A program made the translations under genes and the position numbers. Under the pieces are notes generated by a model that was not told the origin of the DNA, did not search any database, and saw only the letters and a program-made list of their open reading frames with translations. Positions 44,740 through 53,582 of a stretch of DNA of 64,000 nt are shown here, piece by piece. The stretch's first letter is position 1. Every line of letters begins with the position of its first letter. The stretch is from Ignavibacteriota bacterium. Lineage in GTDB: Bacteria; Bacteroidota; Ignavibacteria; Ignavibacteriales; Melioribacteraceae. The stretch spans positions 62,001-126,000 of the forward strand of contig JABFGH010000004.1 of the NCBI GenBank assembly GCA_013112585.1. Reading direction: 5' to 3'.

Positions 44740-46068
44740 ATGAATATTCAAGAACAATATATTTCCCAATTCCGCAGAGTAATATCAAACACCGAGCTAA
44801 TAAAGGTAAACGGAAAAGTTACTGATGTTATCGGACTGGTAATTATCTCATCCGGACCTAATGTTACTCTGGGCGAAGTATGCAACATAAGCGACCGCGA
44901 TGGAAATCATGTTTGTCAATCGGAAGTGGTTGGGTTTAAGGATGGCAAAGTACTCTCAATTGCGCTTGGTGAAGTAAATAATATTTCGCCCGCATGTGAA
45001 ATTATAGCTACCGGAAAAAGTTTTTCAATTCCCGTAGGTATGGAATTGCTGGGCAGAGTAATTGACGGACTTGGCAACCCGATAGACGGCAAAGGTGCAT
45101 TAATTGGATCTGCGAACAAAAATATTCACAGAGAACCGCCTAACCCGTTACAGCGTAAAAGAATTACTGAACCGCTTCAGACCGGAATTAGATCCATTGA
45201 TGGATTGCTTACTGTGGGTAAGGGGCAGCGGGTAGGTATTTTTGCCGGCAGCGGTGTCGGCAAAAGTGTAACACTCGGTATGATTGCAAAAAATACTAAT
45301 GCAGATATAAATGTTATTGTATTAACCGGCGAACGCGGCAGAGAAGTAAGAGAATTTATTGAAAAAGATTTGGGCGAAGAAGGGTTGAAGAGGTCTGTTG
45401 TTATTGTTTCAACTAGCGATAAATCGGCACTGATAAGAATGAAAGGTGCGTTTGTTGGAACAACCATTGCCGAATATTTTAGAGATATGGGAATGGATGT
45501 GGTGCTGATGATGGATTCGGTAACAAGGTTTGCAATGGCGCAGCGCGAAATTGGCTTGACTATTGGCGAACCCCCAACAACAAAAGGATATACGCCATCG
45601 GTATTTGCAATTTTGCCAAAACTTTTGGAAAGAGCCGGTACAACCCGGAACGGATCAATTACAGGATTTTATACTGTACTTGTTGACGGTGACGATATGA
45701 ACGAACCAATTGCCGATGCAGTCCGTTCAATTCTTGACGGGCACATTGTACTTTCTAGACGACTGGCAAATATGGGGCAGTTTCCGGCAGTTGACCCGCT
45801 GCAGAGTGTAAGCCGCGTGATGCCTGATATTGTTGATAAAGCACACAGGCAAAGGGCATTGGACTGCAACGAGATTCTTGCAACTTACCGTGAGGCTGAA
45901 GACCTTATAAACATTGGTGCATATGTTAAAGGGAGTAACCCGCAAATTGATTATGCTCTTTCAAAAATTCATAGTATTAAAACATTTTTAAAACAAGACA
46001 TGTTTGAAAAAACAATTTTTGATGAAACACTTATCAGGTTGGAAGAAATAATCGGTGCGAGTTTATAA
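44740..46068 (+). CDS. fliI: Flagellum-specific ATPase FliI
   Basis: 442 aa. Walker A AGSGVGKS (169-176), Walker B VVLMMDSVTRFAMAQREIGL, GERGREVREFIEKDLG and TTKGYTPSVFAILPKLLERAGT are all canonical. F1-beta-like hexamer that drives substrate unfolding at the export gate. No base separates it from fliH, and fliJ follows 3 bases later. Confidence 0.97.
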   Translation: MNIQEQYISQFRRVISNTELIKVNGKVTDVIGLVIISSGPNVTLGEVCNISDRDGNHVCQSEVVGFKDGKVLSIALGEVNNISPACEIIATGKSFSIPVGMELLGRVIDGLGNPIDGKGALIGSANKNIHREPPNPLQRKRITEPLQTGIRSIDGLLTVGKGQRVGIFAGSGVGKSVTLGMIAKNTNADINVIVLTGERGREVREFIEKDLGEEGLKRSVVIVSTSDKSALIRMKGAFVGTTIAEYFRDMGMDVVLMMDSVTRFAMAQREIGLTIGEPPTTKGYTPSVFAILPKLLERAGTTRNGSITGFYTVLVDGDDMNEPIADAVRSILDGHIVLSRRLANMGQFPAVDPLQSVSRVMPDIVDKAHRQRALDCNEILATYREAEDLINIGAYVKGSNPQIDYALSKIHSIKTFLKQDMFEKTIFDETLIRLEEIIGASL

Positions 46069-46071
46069 TCA

Positions 46072-46503
46072 ATGGCAAAATTTCATTTCAAATATGAACC
46101 GATTAAAAGAATCAAAGAACAGCTTGAAAAGAAAGTTCAAAAGGAAATTGCTGTTATTAATGATTTGATTGAGAAGAACAAAGAAAAAATTGTAAGCATT
46201 AGAAATGAGATGTTCGCCAAAAAAGTAAAATATAATGCAGGGGCGAAAGCTAAAGAACTTCAGTTTCAGAAAAACTATGAAACATATATGCTGGGCTTAA
46301 TTGAAAATATCAATTTGGAAAATGCTGAGTTGGAAAAAGAAAAAAGTATCAAGCTTAAAGAGCTCCTCGAAAAATCGAAAGAGAAGAAAATTTTAGTAAA
46401 ACTTGAAGAAAAGCATTTAGAAAATTTTAATAAGGAAGAAAATAGAATTGAGGCGGAAAGAGTTGATGAAGTAGCAACTCAAAGTTTCATTCGAGGTAAA
46501 TAA
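46072..46503 (+). CDS. fliJ: Flagellar export protein FliJ
   Basis: 143 aa, one antiparallel coiled coil: FHFKYEPIKRIKEQLEKKVQKEIAVIND with the family FxYxxxxxxKxxxExxxxxE start, then a long charged helix. It acts as the central stalk between the FliI ring and FlhA. Assignment rests on layout, length and place after fliI. Its stop overlaps the next gene by 1 base. Confidence 0.85.
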   Translation: MAKFHFKYEPIKRIKEQLEKKVQKEIAVINDLIEKNKEKIVSIRNEMFAKKVKYNAGAKAKELQFQKNYETYMLGLIENINLENAELEKEKSIKLKELLEKSKEKKILVKLEEKHLENFNKEENRIEAERVDEVATQSFIRGK

Positions 46504-47105
46504 TGAAAAATACTCTGATATATACTGCTGCATTTTTGCTCGTATTTGTTTTAACCACGGGCGCAATTATTATTATGAATGAAAACTTCAATAACATTTT
46601 CCGATTTGATTTTAGAGAAATTCAGCCGCCCGAAGATGATTTATCCTTTGTTCTTTCCGATAGGAATATTGCTGATTTAAGAGATGCCCCTGACTCGGTA
46701 AAGTACGGTGTTTACAGCCAATTATTTTCTTCTGATACTACTGTGTTTTTAGTGCAGGATAAAGCCTTACTTGACAGTTTGAGCAACATCCGTGAGATAA
46801 TTGCAGAATTACAAAGCTCTCAAAAAGGATTGGAAAAACTTAAAACCAAAAATAGAGAAGAAAACAAACTCAAAACAGAAATAAAAAATGAAACTGTAAA
46901 TCAAGATTCTCTATACCAGGTATGGCTTAAAAAGACAGTTAAATTTTATGAAAAAATGAAACCGGCTGAAGCCGCTAAAATAATTGTAGGATATTCCGAT
47001 GATATAGCTAAAGACATTGTTTATAAAATGAAACCGAAACAAGCTGCAAAAATATTAGCGTCACTTAGTCCGCAAAAAGTTCAAAAAATTACACGAGTAG
47101 AATAA
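46503..47105 (+). CDS. MotE-like flagellar protein
   Basis: 200 aa. N-terminal TM (about 5-26), a periplasmic stretch, a coiled coil (about 95-130), then the MgtE-N-like segment YEKMKPAEAAKIIVGYSDDIAKDIVYKMKPKQAAKILASLSPQK, typical of the MotE/FlbB family that follows fliJ in many operons. In known members it is a chaperone or scaffold for the stator protein MotC or for basal body assembly. motA/motB are not in the window. Confidence 0.75.
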   Translation: MKNTLIYTAAFLLVFVLTTGAIIIMNENFNNIFRFDFREIQPPEDDLSFVLSDRNIADLRDAPDSVKYGVYSQLFSSDTTVFLVQDKALLDSLSNIREIIAELQSSQKGLEKLKTKNREENKLKTEIKNETVNQDSLYQVWLKKTVKFYEKMKPAEAAKIIVGYSDDIAKDIVYKMKPKQAAKILASLSPQKVQKITRVE

Positions 47106-49846
47106 TGTTGTTTAACCCAATATTTATAAATCCGGAAAAGCTTTTAAGTACACCCGAAACCGGAGGAACAAAACAAAATAAACTGAGTTATTTGTTTTCA
47201 GATATTATCAAGAACAGCCTGGGTGTAAAAAAGCAAGTTAGTGAAAGTGAGATTGAGAGCATTAACGCATCGAATTTAATTTCAGCTCATTCGGCGAAGG
47301 ATAATTTAAAGGTTAACACAGAAATAGAATTAACAGAAACGGATAAAAAAATAATTAGTGAACTCAATTCAATTTTATCCGCAATTGGCAATACTTCAGC
47401 GAATGATAAAACTGAAACGATAAAAATTGAAAATTTGAATAATGAGAAAATTGAAATCAGCACGGATGATGAAGCTGCGGGCACTTTACTAAGCGGATTA
47501 ATAAATTTAATCGAAAAACATAATTTGCAGATTGAGACAGTTAAATCAGAGCAGCCCGAAAATGTTATTAAAGAATTTAACAGCAGCGATTTCAAAAATA
47601 TTTTACCCGAACTGAAAAAAATTATTAATCAACTTGATGCAGACAAACAACTGCAAGTTACAATTAATGTCGGCGGTAAGAAGATTGACTTAAACATTGC
47701 CAAACCTAAATTAGAAAATGCAGTCAAAGATGCAGCAGTAAATACAGCTGAGCCGGAAGTTCAAAATGTAAAAAATGAAACTACTGTTCAAAGCGAAAAA
47801 ATAGTTGGCGGGAATACAAATCAGGCTAAAGCACCGATTAGTACTGAACTGCCAATTGAAAATAAAGCTGCCGAAAGTAAAAATGATTTAACAAGTATTA
47901 TTAAAAATGCTGCACCGCAGGATGTGAATGGGAATTCGCAAAAGGCTGAAGTAAATCTAAACACGGTTCCGGCTGCCGCTGCTGAAATTAAAGCTGTTAA
48001 AACTTCGGTGAATGAAAATTCTGTAAGTACTACTATTTCTAAAATTAAATTAGATGTTAAAATAAGAAAAGCAGCGCCTATCCTACGAGACGTTGTTTTT
48101 AATAGCTCTGCTAAGTTAATGGCTGAAACACAAAAAGTAGAAAACGAAACAAGCACGAGCAAAATTAGTATTAAAGTGATAAAAGCAGCTGCTGAAATAG
48201 CGGGTGTAAATAATAATAATTCTGTAAATGCTGCCACAAATCTTAAGAATACTGATACAGAAAAAAATAACGCAAGCAGTAAACTTATACAAAGTATTAA
48301 AAAAATTGAAAGCAGTATGCTGAGGCAGGATATTGTACCGCGTCAAATTAAATTTAGTCCAGTTGCCGTTGATGAAATCAAAAATCAAAAATTTGAATTT
48401 CTAAATTTAGCTACTGCGGTGCGTACAATTAAAAGTTTAAATAAACCTATTGCAGAACAAGTTGATGGCAGTTCATTTAAACTGAATATTAATAATTCAG
48501 CCGGCGACGAAAACAATAAGGTAAACATAAAAAATATAACGGATGCGCTTAAGCCTAATACAGGGATAAAAACTGATAATAATTTAGAAATGGTAAAGGA
48601 GACCTTGCCAAAGTCTGAAAATACAATTAAGCCAAAAACAGAAAACGAGATTAATGTAAGCAGTAAGGAAATTCTAACAACAATTAAAAGCAGCAGCAAA
48701 TCAGTTGAGATAAAAAAACTTCAAGAGTTTTTGAGTTTAAACAGGAATGAAAAATTATCAATTAAAATTTTTTCTGCCGAGCCTGAGGTAAAAGCAAACA
48801 GTGATAACATTATCAAATCTGATATTATTGCTGAACCCGCAAAACCGAATGCTGCACAGTTTGTTCAGCAGAAGGGAACAGGCAGCAATCAATTTGAAAT
48901 GGAGCTTCAAAAATTTGAGAAAGCTGTAAAAGAAAAAGGCGGAAGTAAAAATATTCGCGAATTTATTTCTAACAGCGATAAATTAGAAAAAGCGAGAATT
49001 GTTATTGAGCCGGTTAAAACCAATGCTGCCGAAAAAAATGTTGCAAAAATTAATGAAGCTGCAAAGATAAATGTTGAAGAAAATTTAAAAACAGTTCAGA
49101 ATAATTTATCCGGCAAAGAAGAATTTATCATCAAAGAAGCATCCCGATTAAATGAAGTGCGATCAGCAGAATCTCAAAAAGAAATAAGGGTAGAAGCTAA
49201 CCAGGCATCTGAAAAAGAGACAGCTTCCAATGAAAATAGTGGTTCTTCCGGAAAGCAGAATGAGCAGAATAGTTATTCAAAAGGTGCGGCGGTGGAGTCT
49301 AACAAATATCAAACTGTTAATTCGAGTGAAGAATTTTCTGAAGAATTGCAAAATGCAAATATTGCAAAACCTTTGGAATCCGCGCAAACGCTTCAAACCG
49401 GTGAATTGAATACTGCGGCTAAACAAATGCCTGAAATAGTTAGAGATGTTAAAGCTGCTGAATTATATAAAGAGCTTTATAAAATTATTGAAAAGAAAGA
49501 GCATCAATCAATAACTCTGCAGGTAATTCCTAAAAAATTAGGCAGGGTAAAAGTTGTTGTTGATATAGTTGATCAAATGGTGCAGACAAAAATTGAAGTT
49601 GAAAATGAATCGGCAAAACAACTGCTGCAGAATAATATGGATACACTAAAACAGTCATTAAGTCAAAGCGGCATACAGCTTAGTAATTATTCAGTTTCGC
49701 TAAGCAGCAGCAATAACAAAACTTACCGACCATTTAATTCAAAGAAAAAAGATTCCGGCGATAATGAACCGGAAAACACAGAAAATGAAAACATGCCTAT
49801 TTCAGGGAAGAAGATGGGATACAACACATACGAGTATTTAATTTAA
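47105..49846 (+). CDS. fliK: Flagellar hook-length control protein FliK
   Basis: 913 aa, large for the family. Residues to about 750 are a low-complexity Asn/Lys/Glu-rich ruler with no fixed fold. The C-terminal hook domain (about 785-880) has ELYKELYKIIEKKEHQSITLQVIPKKLGRVKVVVDIVDQMVQTKI, with the L-x-P-x-x-L-G-x-V core of FliK. It is exported, measures the hook and switches FlhB specificity. A longer ruler would predict a longer hook than in Salmonella. One-base overlap with the preceding gene. Confidence 0.88.
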   Translation: MLFNPIFINPEKLLSTPETGGTKQNKLSYLFSDIIKNSLGVKKQVSESEIESINASNLISAHSAKDNLKVNTEIELTETDKKIISELNSILSAIGNTSANDKTETIKIENLNNEKIEISTDDEAAGTLLSGLINLIEKHNLQIETVKSEQPENVIKEFNSSDFKNILPELKKIINQLDADKQLQVTINVGGKKIDLNIAKPKLENAVKDAAVNTAEPEVQNVKNETTVQSEKIVGGNTNQAKAPISTELPIENKAAESKNDLTSIIKNAAPQDVNGNSQKAEVNLNTVPAAAAEIKAVKTSVNENSVSTTISKIKLDVKIRKAAPILRDVVFNSSAKLMAETQKVENETSTSKISIKVIKAAAEIAGVNNNNSVNAATNLKNTDTEKNNASSKLIQSIKKIESSMLRQDIVPRQIKFSPVAVDEIKNQKFEFLNLATAVRTIKSLNKPIAEQVDGSSFKLNINNSAGDENNKVNIKNITDALKPNTGIKTDNNLEMVKETLPKSENTIKPKTENEINVSSKEILTTIKSSSKSVEIKKLQEFLSLNRNEKLSIKIFSAEPEVKANSDNIIKSDIIAEPAKPNAAQFVQQKGTGSNQFEMELQKFEKAVKEKGGSKNIREFISNSDKLEKARIVIEPVKTNAAEKNVAKINEAAKINVEENLKTVQNNLSGKEEFIIKEASRLNEVRSAESQKEIRVEANQASEKETASNENSGSSGKQNEQNSYSKGAAVESNKYQTVNSSEEFSEELQNANIAKPLESAQTLQTGELNTAAKQMPEIVRDVKAAELYKELYKIIEKKEHQSITLQVIPKKLGRVKVVVDIVDQMVQTKIEVENESAKQLLQNNMDTLKQSLSQSGIQLSNYSVSLSSSNNKTYRPFNSKKKDSGDNEPENTENENMPISGKKMGYNTYEYLI

Positions 49847-49856
49847 GAGGTAAATT

Positions 49857-50573
49857 ATGGTAAACACAATAGGCTCAATAGGCGGAGGCAGTACACAAGC
49901 ACAGGGCAATAGTTCTCTGGGAAAAAATGAATTTCTTGAATTACTTATCGCGCAATTAAAAAATCAAGATCCCTTAAATCCTATGGAGGGAACGGAGTTT
50001 GCATCTCAGTTGGCGGAGTTCAGTTCATTAGAACAGCTTTCAAATCTAAATGATTCAATGACTGAAAGTATTGATGCAAATTATTATTTAACGCAGTCAA
50101 TCAATAATACTATGACAGCAACACTAATTGGCAAAGATGTTAAACTAAGTAATCCACATTTTGAGTATAAGGGACAAAGTGAAATCAGTTTAGGATATAA
50201 TTTACCTGTTGCCGCACGAAGTGTTGATATAAAAATTTACAATGAAGAAGGTGCGTTAGTAAAAACAATAAAAAATGCACCAACTACTTCGGGTAACACT
50301 AAAGTTTCTTGGGATTTTACCGATAATGATGGTAACACGGTTCCTAATACGAACTATAGATTTGAAGTAGAAGCTAAAAACAATAAAGACGAGAAAATGG
50401 CAATTGAAACTTTTATATGGGGAAAAATAGACGGAGTGAAATTCACAAACTCCGGCAGCAAAATTCTCGTTAATGGTGTTGAATACAGATTATCCGATAT
50501 AACTGAAATCTTAAACCCTACGGTATCAACAAATACTGATCCCGGACCAGGCGGAGATGATACTGATGGCTGA
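49857..50573 (+). CDS. flgD: Flagellar hook assembly protein FlgD
   Basis: 238 aa. N-terminal LGKNEFLELLIAQLKNQDPLNPMEGTEFASQLAEFSSLEQLSNL is the scaffold signature. The C-terminal half has the FlgD Tudor/Ig-like fold (ATLIGKDVKL, SVDIKIYNEEGALVKTI, VSWDFTDNDGNTVPNTNYRFEVEA). It forms the temporary cap for hook growth. AGAGGT precedes the start. Confidence 0.94.
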   Translation: MVNTIGSIGGGSTQAQGNSSLGKNEFLELLIAQLKNQDPLNPMEGTEFASQLAEFSSLEQLSNLNDSMTESIDANYYLTQSINNTMTATLIGKDVKLSNPHFEYKGQSEISLGYNLPVAARSVDIKIYNEEGALVKTIKNAPTTSGNTKVSWDFTDNDGNTVPNTNYRFEVEAKNNKDEKMAIETFIWGKIDGVKFTNSGSKILVNGVEYRLSDITEILNPTVSTNTDPGPGGDDTDG

Positions 50574-50940
50574 AATTAATGGAATTAAAGTACCATTTAA
50601 GCCGATTGTTACAGAAAGCGAATCGACGAAAAATCGTGTTCAGAATTACAAGCAGGATTTCGGTTCGATATTTAAAGAAGAATTAGAGAAAGTAAAATTT
50701 TCCAATCATGCTATAACAAGATTAGAATCACGCAACATAAAATTTAATGAAACAGAATTAGGTAAAATTCAAAACGCAGTAGAAAAAGCAGAATTAAAAG
50801 GCTCGAAAGATGCATTGGTTTTAATGAATGATACGGCATTAATTGTAAACATTCCTAATAAAACAGTAGTAACAGCAATGCAGGTAGAACAACAGAATGA
50901 AAACATTTTTACAAATATAGACAGTGTAGTTTTAACTTAA
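50566..50940 (+). CDS. Flagellar operon protein (TIGR02530-like)
   Basis: 124 aa. Start at 50566 rather than 50557 because GGAG in the end of flgD is then 9 bases away. The core KFSNHAITRLESRNIKFNETELGKIQNAVEKAELKGSKDALVLMNDTALIVNIPNKTVVTAM matches a conserved family located between flgD and flgE in many bacteria. Its role is unproven; it is thought to assist hook assembly. Overlaps flgD by 8 bases. Confidence 0.85.
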   Translation: MAEINGIKVPFKPIVTESESTKNRVQNYKQDFGSIFKEELEKVKFSNHAITRLESRNIKFNETELGKIQNAVEKAELKGSKDALVLMNDTALIVNIPNKTVVTAMQVEQQNENIFTNIDSVVLT

Positions 50941-50960
50941 AGAAAATAATTAAATAACAT

Positions 50961-51017
50961 AAGAGCGGGACCTTCTTTGGACGCTCTTGACCCAGCCGAC
51001 TGACTGAAGCCGGGTCA
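50961..51017 (+). promoter_or_regulatory. Two-hairpin structured leader, copy B (flgE)
   Basis: Hairpin 1: AAGAGC (50961-50966) pairs with GCTCTT (50983-50988), enclosing GGGACC-TTCTTT-GGAC. Hairpin 2: TGACCC (50988-50993) pairs with GGGTCA (51012-51017), its loop carrying GACTGACTGAAG (50998-51009). Same plan as copy A before flagellin 1, but with different stem sequences. It sits 29 bases before the flgE start. Confidence 0.6.
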
Positions 51018-51046
51018 TATTAAAACATAATCCTTTGGAGGATCAC

Positions 51047-52732
51047 ATGGCACTTTCAAATTCACTATTTAGTGGTGTATCAGGTTTAAGAAATCACCAA
51101 TCAATGATGGACGTTATCGGTAATAATATCGCTAATGTCAGCACAATCGGTTTTAAAGGTTCAAGAATGACTTTTGCTGATACATTCAGCAGGTTTATCA
51201 GAACCGGTACAAACCCGAGAGAGGGTGTGGGCGGAACTAATTCATTTCAGATTGGGCTTGGTGTAAAAACAAATTCAATAGATAAAAACTGGGCACAAGG
51301 TACTTTTGAAACAACAGGTATAAGTACCGACTTAGCGTTAGAGGGACCCGGTTTGTTTGTTCTAAAAAGCAGCGATCAAACATTTTATTCGAGAGCAGGG
51401 GCATTTAATTTTGATGCCGAAGGCAAATTAGTAAATCCGCAGAACGGAGCTATTGTGCAAGGTAAAGTTGCTGATAGCGAAGGTAATATTCCGCTTGGCA
51501 ATAGTTTGGAAGATATTATTATTGATTCCAATTTGAAATTGCCCGCAATTTCAACTACAGAAGTTGAATGGGCGGGAAATCTAAGCAGTGATTCTAATAT
51601 AACCAGGTCTGAGATTGTTGCCCAAAGAGGAAATATTGATCTCAATGCTGCGGGACCTTTTGTTACCAATACTTCAATTTATAATGAATTTGGAAACGAA
51701 TATACACTGCAGGTTACCTACACAAGAACAGCACCTAATACTTATGATATGGATTGGGAAATTCAGGATGCCGATGGTAACGCCTTGGCACCGGCACAAA
51801 CAGGAACAGTATCACCAATAGTATTTGCAGAAGATACGCCCGGCAGCGGAAATTTTAAATTGGATGCAGCAAGTGAAGCTCTATTTGATCCTACGTCAGG
51901 TACATACTTCGGCGGAATTCAAGTTGCATCAGAAAACTTGGATTTTACTATTGACCCTGAATTAGTTACACAAAATGCTGCCGTCGGCAATTTAAGTCTT
52001 TCAGCCGATGGAGATAGAGAACCAAATGTTATCGGCGGTTCCATTACTGTTTATGATTCATTCGGCAACACGCATCAAATATCGCTTAAATTTACTAAAC
52101 GAGCAGATAACCTCTGGAACTGGAGTGCATCTGTGCCGGGCAGTTCCACCGGTGACGGTAATCCTGTTGAAGTTAGAGGCTCGGTAGAATTTGAACCGGA
52201 CGGCTCTTTAGACCCGACAAAAATTTTACCTAATAACCCGGTACTTGCTTTTCAGCCTAAAGGCGGAGCGGATGTGGTTTCAGTTGACTTAAATTTCGGC
52301 GAGAGTTTTAGTGGACTTACTCAAACTAATTCAACATCTGTACTATCTGCAATAAATCAAAATGGTTCACCTTCCGCATCTTTATCAAATGTTTATATCG
52401 ATCAATTCGGTTTTGTTCAAGGTATTTTTGATACGGGAGATACCAGAAACTTAGCCCAGATTATGGTTGCAACATTTAATAATCTTAATGGACTAATAGG
52501 CACCGGTGATAATATGTATCAGGCTTATTCAAACTCAGGTATAGCACGCATAGGCGCTTTGGGTGATGAAACCGATACATTAGTTCAAGCCGGAGTTTTA
52601 GAACAGTCGAATGTTGATTTATCTGAAGAATTTACAAAAATGATATTATCGCAAAGAGGTTTTCAGGCGAATGCACGAGTAATTACAACCTCAGATGAAT
52701 TGCTTCAGGAAGTAACAAATTTAGTTAGATAG
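51047..52732 (+). CDS. flgE: Flagellar hook protein FlgE
   Basis: 561 aa from the ATG at 51047, with GGAGG just upstream (a TTG at 51035 is in frame but overlaps that site). N-terminal LFSGVSGLRNHQSMMDVIGNNIANVSTIGFKGSRMTFADTF and C-terminal QAGVLEQSNVDLSEEFTKMILSQRGFQANARVITTSDELLQEVTNL are canonical rod/hook ends. The middle holds the D1/D2 domains (GPGLFVLKSSDQTFYSRAGAFNFDAEG). Last gene of the flgB operon; a terminator follows. Confidence 0.96.
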   Translation: MALSNSLFSGVSGLRNHQSMMDVIGNNIANVSTIGFKGSRMTFADTFSRFIRTGTNPREGVGGTNSFQIGLGVKTNSIDKNWAQGTFETTGISTDLALEGPGLFVLKSSDQTFYSRAGAFNFDAEGKLVNPQNGAIVQGKVADSEGNIPLGNSLEDIIIDSNLKLPAISTTEVEWAGNLSSDSNITRSEIVAQRGNIDLNAAGPFVTNTSIYNEFGNEYTLQVTYTRTAPNTYDMDWEIQDADGNALAPAQTGTVSPIVFAEDTPGSGNFKLDAASEALFDPTSGTYFGGIQVASENLDFTIDPELVTQNAAVGNLSLSADGDREPNVIGGSITVYDSFGNTHQISLKFTKRADNLWNWSASVPGSSTGDGNPVEVRGSVEFEPDGSLDPTKILPNNPVLAFQPKGGADVVSVDLNFGESFSGLTQTNSTSVLSAINQNGSPSASLSNVYIDQFGFVQGIFDTGDTRNLAQIMVATFNNLNGLIGTGDNMYQAYSNSGIARIGALGDETDTLVQAGVLEQSNVDLSEEFTKMILSQRGFQANARVITTSDELLQEVTNLVR

Positions 52733-52753
52733 TAAATCACTCCTATGATGGCG

Positions 52754-52785
52754 GGGAGTACAGCCTGGTACTCCCTGCATTTTAT
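52754..52785 (+). terminator. Terminator after flgE
   Basis: GGGAGTAC (52754-52761) pairs with GTACTCCC (52768-52775) around a 6-nt loop, followed by a T-rich stretch. Confidence 0.75.
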
Positions 52786-52881
52786 TTCATTTCTGCTAAC
52801 TTTATCCACTCCGTTAGTTGGATTGCTTCAACTTGTATTTCCCTGACGTATTTTGATTAGCTAAAGTCTCCACTACTTCCT

Positions 52882-53080
52882 CTGTGTCTTGGTGACTTCG
52901 CGGCTGTTCTGTTTTTGCCACTAAGCCAGGAAGACTCAAAGGTTTTACTTCTAATAACTCAACTATGTTATTAGTGCCTATATCTTGCTGTTTATTTTGA
53001 ACTTCACCAATTTTTTCTTTGTGTCTTGGTAACTTCGCGGCTGTTCTGTTTTTGCCACGAATCCACGAAGACTCAAAGTT
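52882..53080. repeat. Two direct copies of a ~60-bp repeat
   Basis: Copies at about 52882-52941 and 53018-53078 share GTGTCTTGGT, ACTTCGCGGCTGTTCTGTTT and GAAGACTCAAAG, 137 bases apart. The left and right parts of each (TTCGCGGC and GCCACGAA) are roughly inverted. Part of the 850-base gene-free spacer 52733-53582. Confidence 0.7.
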
Positions 53081-53184
53081 ATTTCTTCTACAAACTCATC
53101 GATACTGTTGAGGGCTCTGTTTTACGGTTTGTATTGTGATACTCAATTATTTCTCAGTGTACTTTATAAAAAAGATTCTTCAGT

Positions 53185-53415
53185 AGATTCTGGATGCTGG
53201 ATACTGGATGCTGGTTTCTGGATGTTGGATGCTGGATGATTAGATTTGTTTTTTGGAATTTGTCACCAGCCTTCCGGCAGGCAGGTTTGTCATTTGTTAT
53301 TTGTTTTTTGGAATTTGTTTTTTGGAATTTGTTATTTGGGTTTTGTTATTTGGAATTTGTTATTTGGGTTTTGTTATTTGTTTTTTGGAATTTGTCATTT
53401 GTCATTTTAATTTTT
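53185..53415. repeat. Low-complexity tandem repeats (CTGGATG and TTTGGAATTTGTTA types)
   Basis: About 53185-53240 is a degenerate array of CTGGATGCTGGA, and about 53248-53410 is an array of TTTTGGAATTTG and TTATTTGG units, interrupted by CTTCCGGCAGGCAG. The open frame running through it encodes only repetitive F/W/L and is not a gene. Confidence 0.8.
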
Positions 53416-53535
53416 GAATACTTCCTTCTCCTTCTCGAAAGCTATTTTAACCTGAGTCTATCCTCCAATTGTAGAATAATAGCCACTACTTGAAAATTCA
53501 CCTCCCTAAGTCCTTATTTTACAACACTTTGTAAA

Positions 53536-53550
53536 TGGCATATCTATTGA
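53536..53550 (+). promoter_or_regulatory. Sigma-54-like promoter of the fliL operon
   Basis: TGGCAT, 5 bases, TTGA, with correct -24/-12 spacing, 33 bases before fliL. It has the same variant -12 box as the flgB and che sites. Confidence 0.6.
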
Positions 53551-53582
53551 TTCACATGTGCAAATAAAAAAATGAGATCAAT

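Noticed and set aside
53194-53493. 99-aa open frame rich in Phe, Trp and Leu.
   Set aside because: It is a translation of low-complexity tandem repeats.
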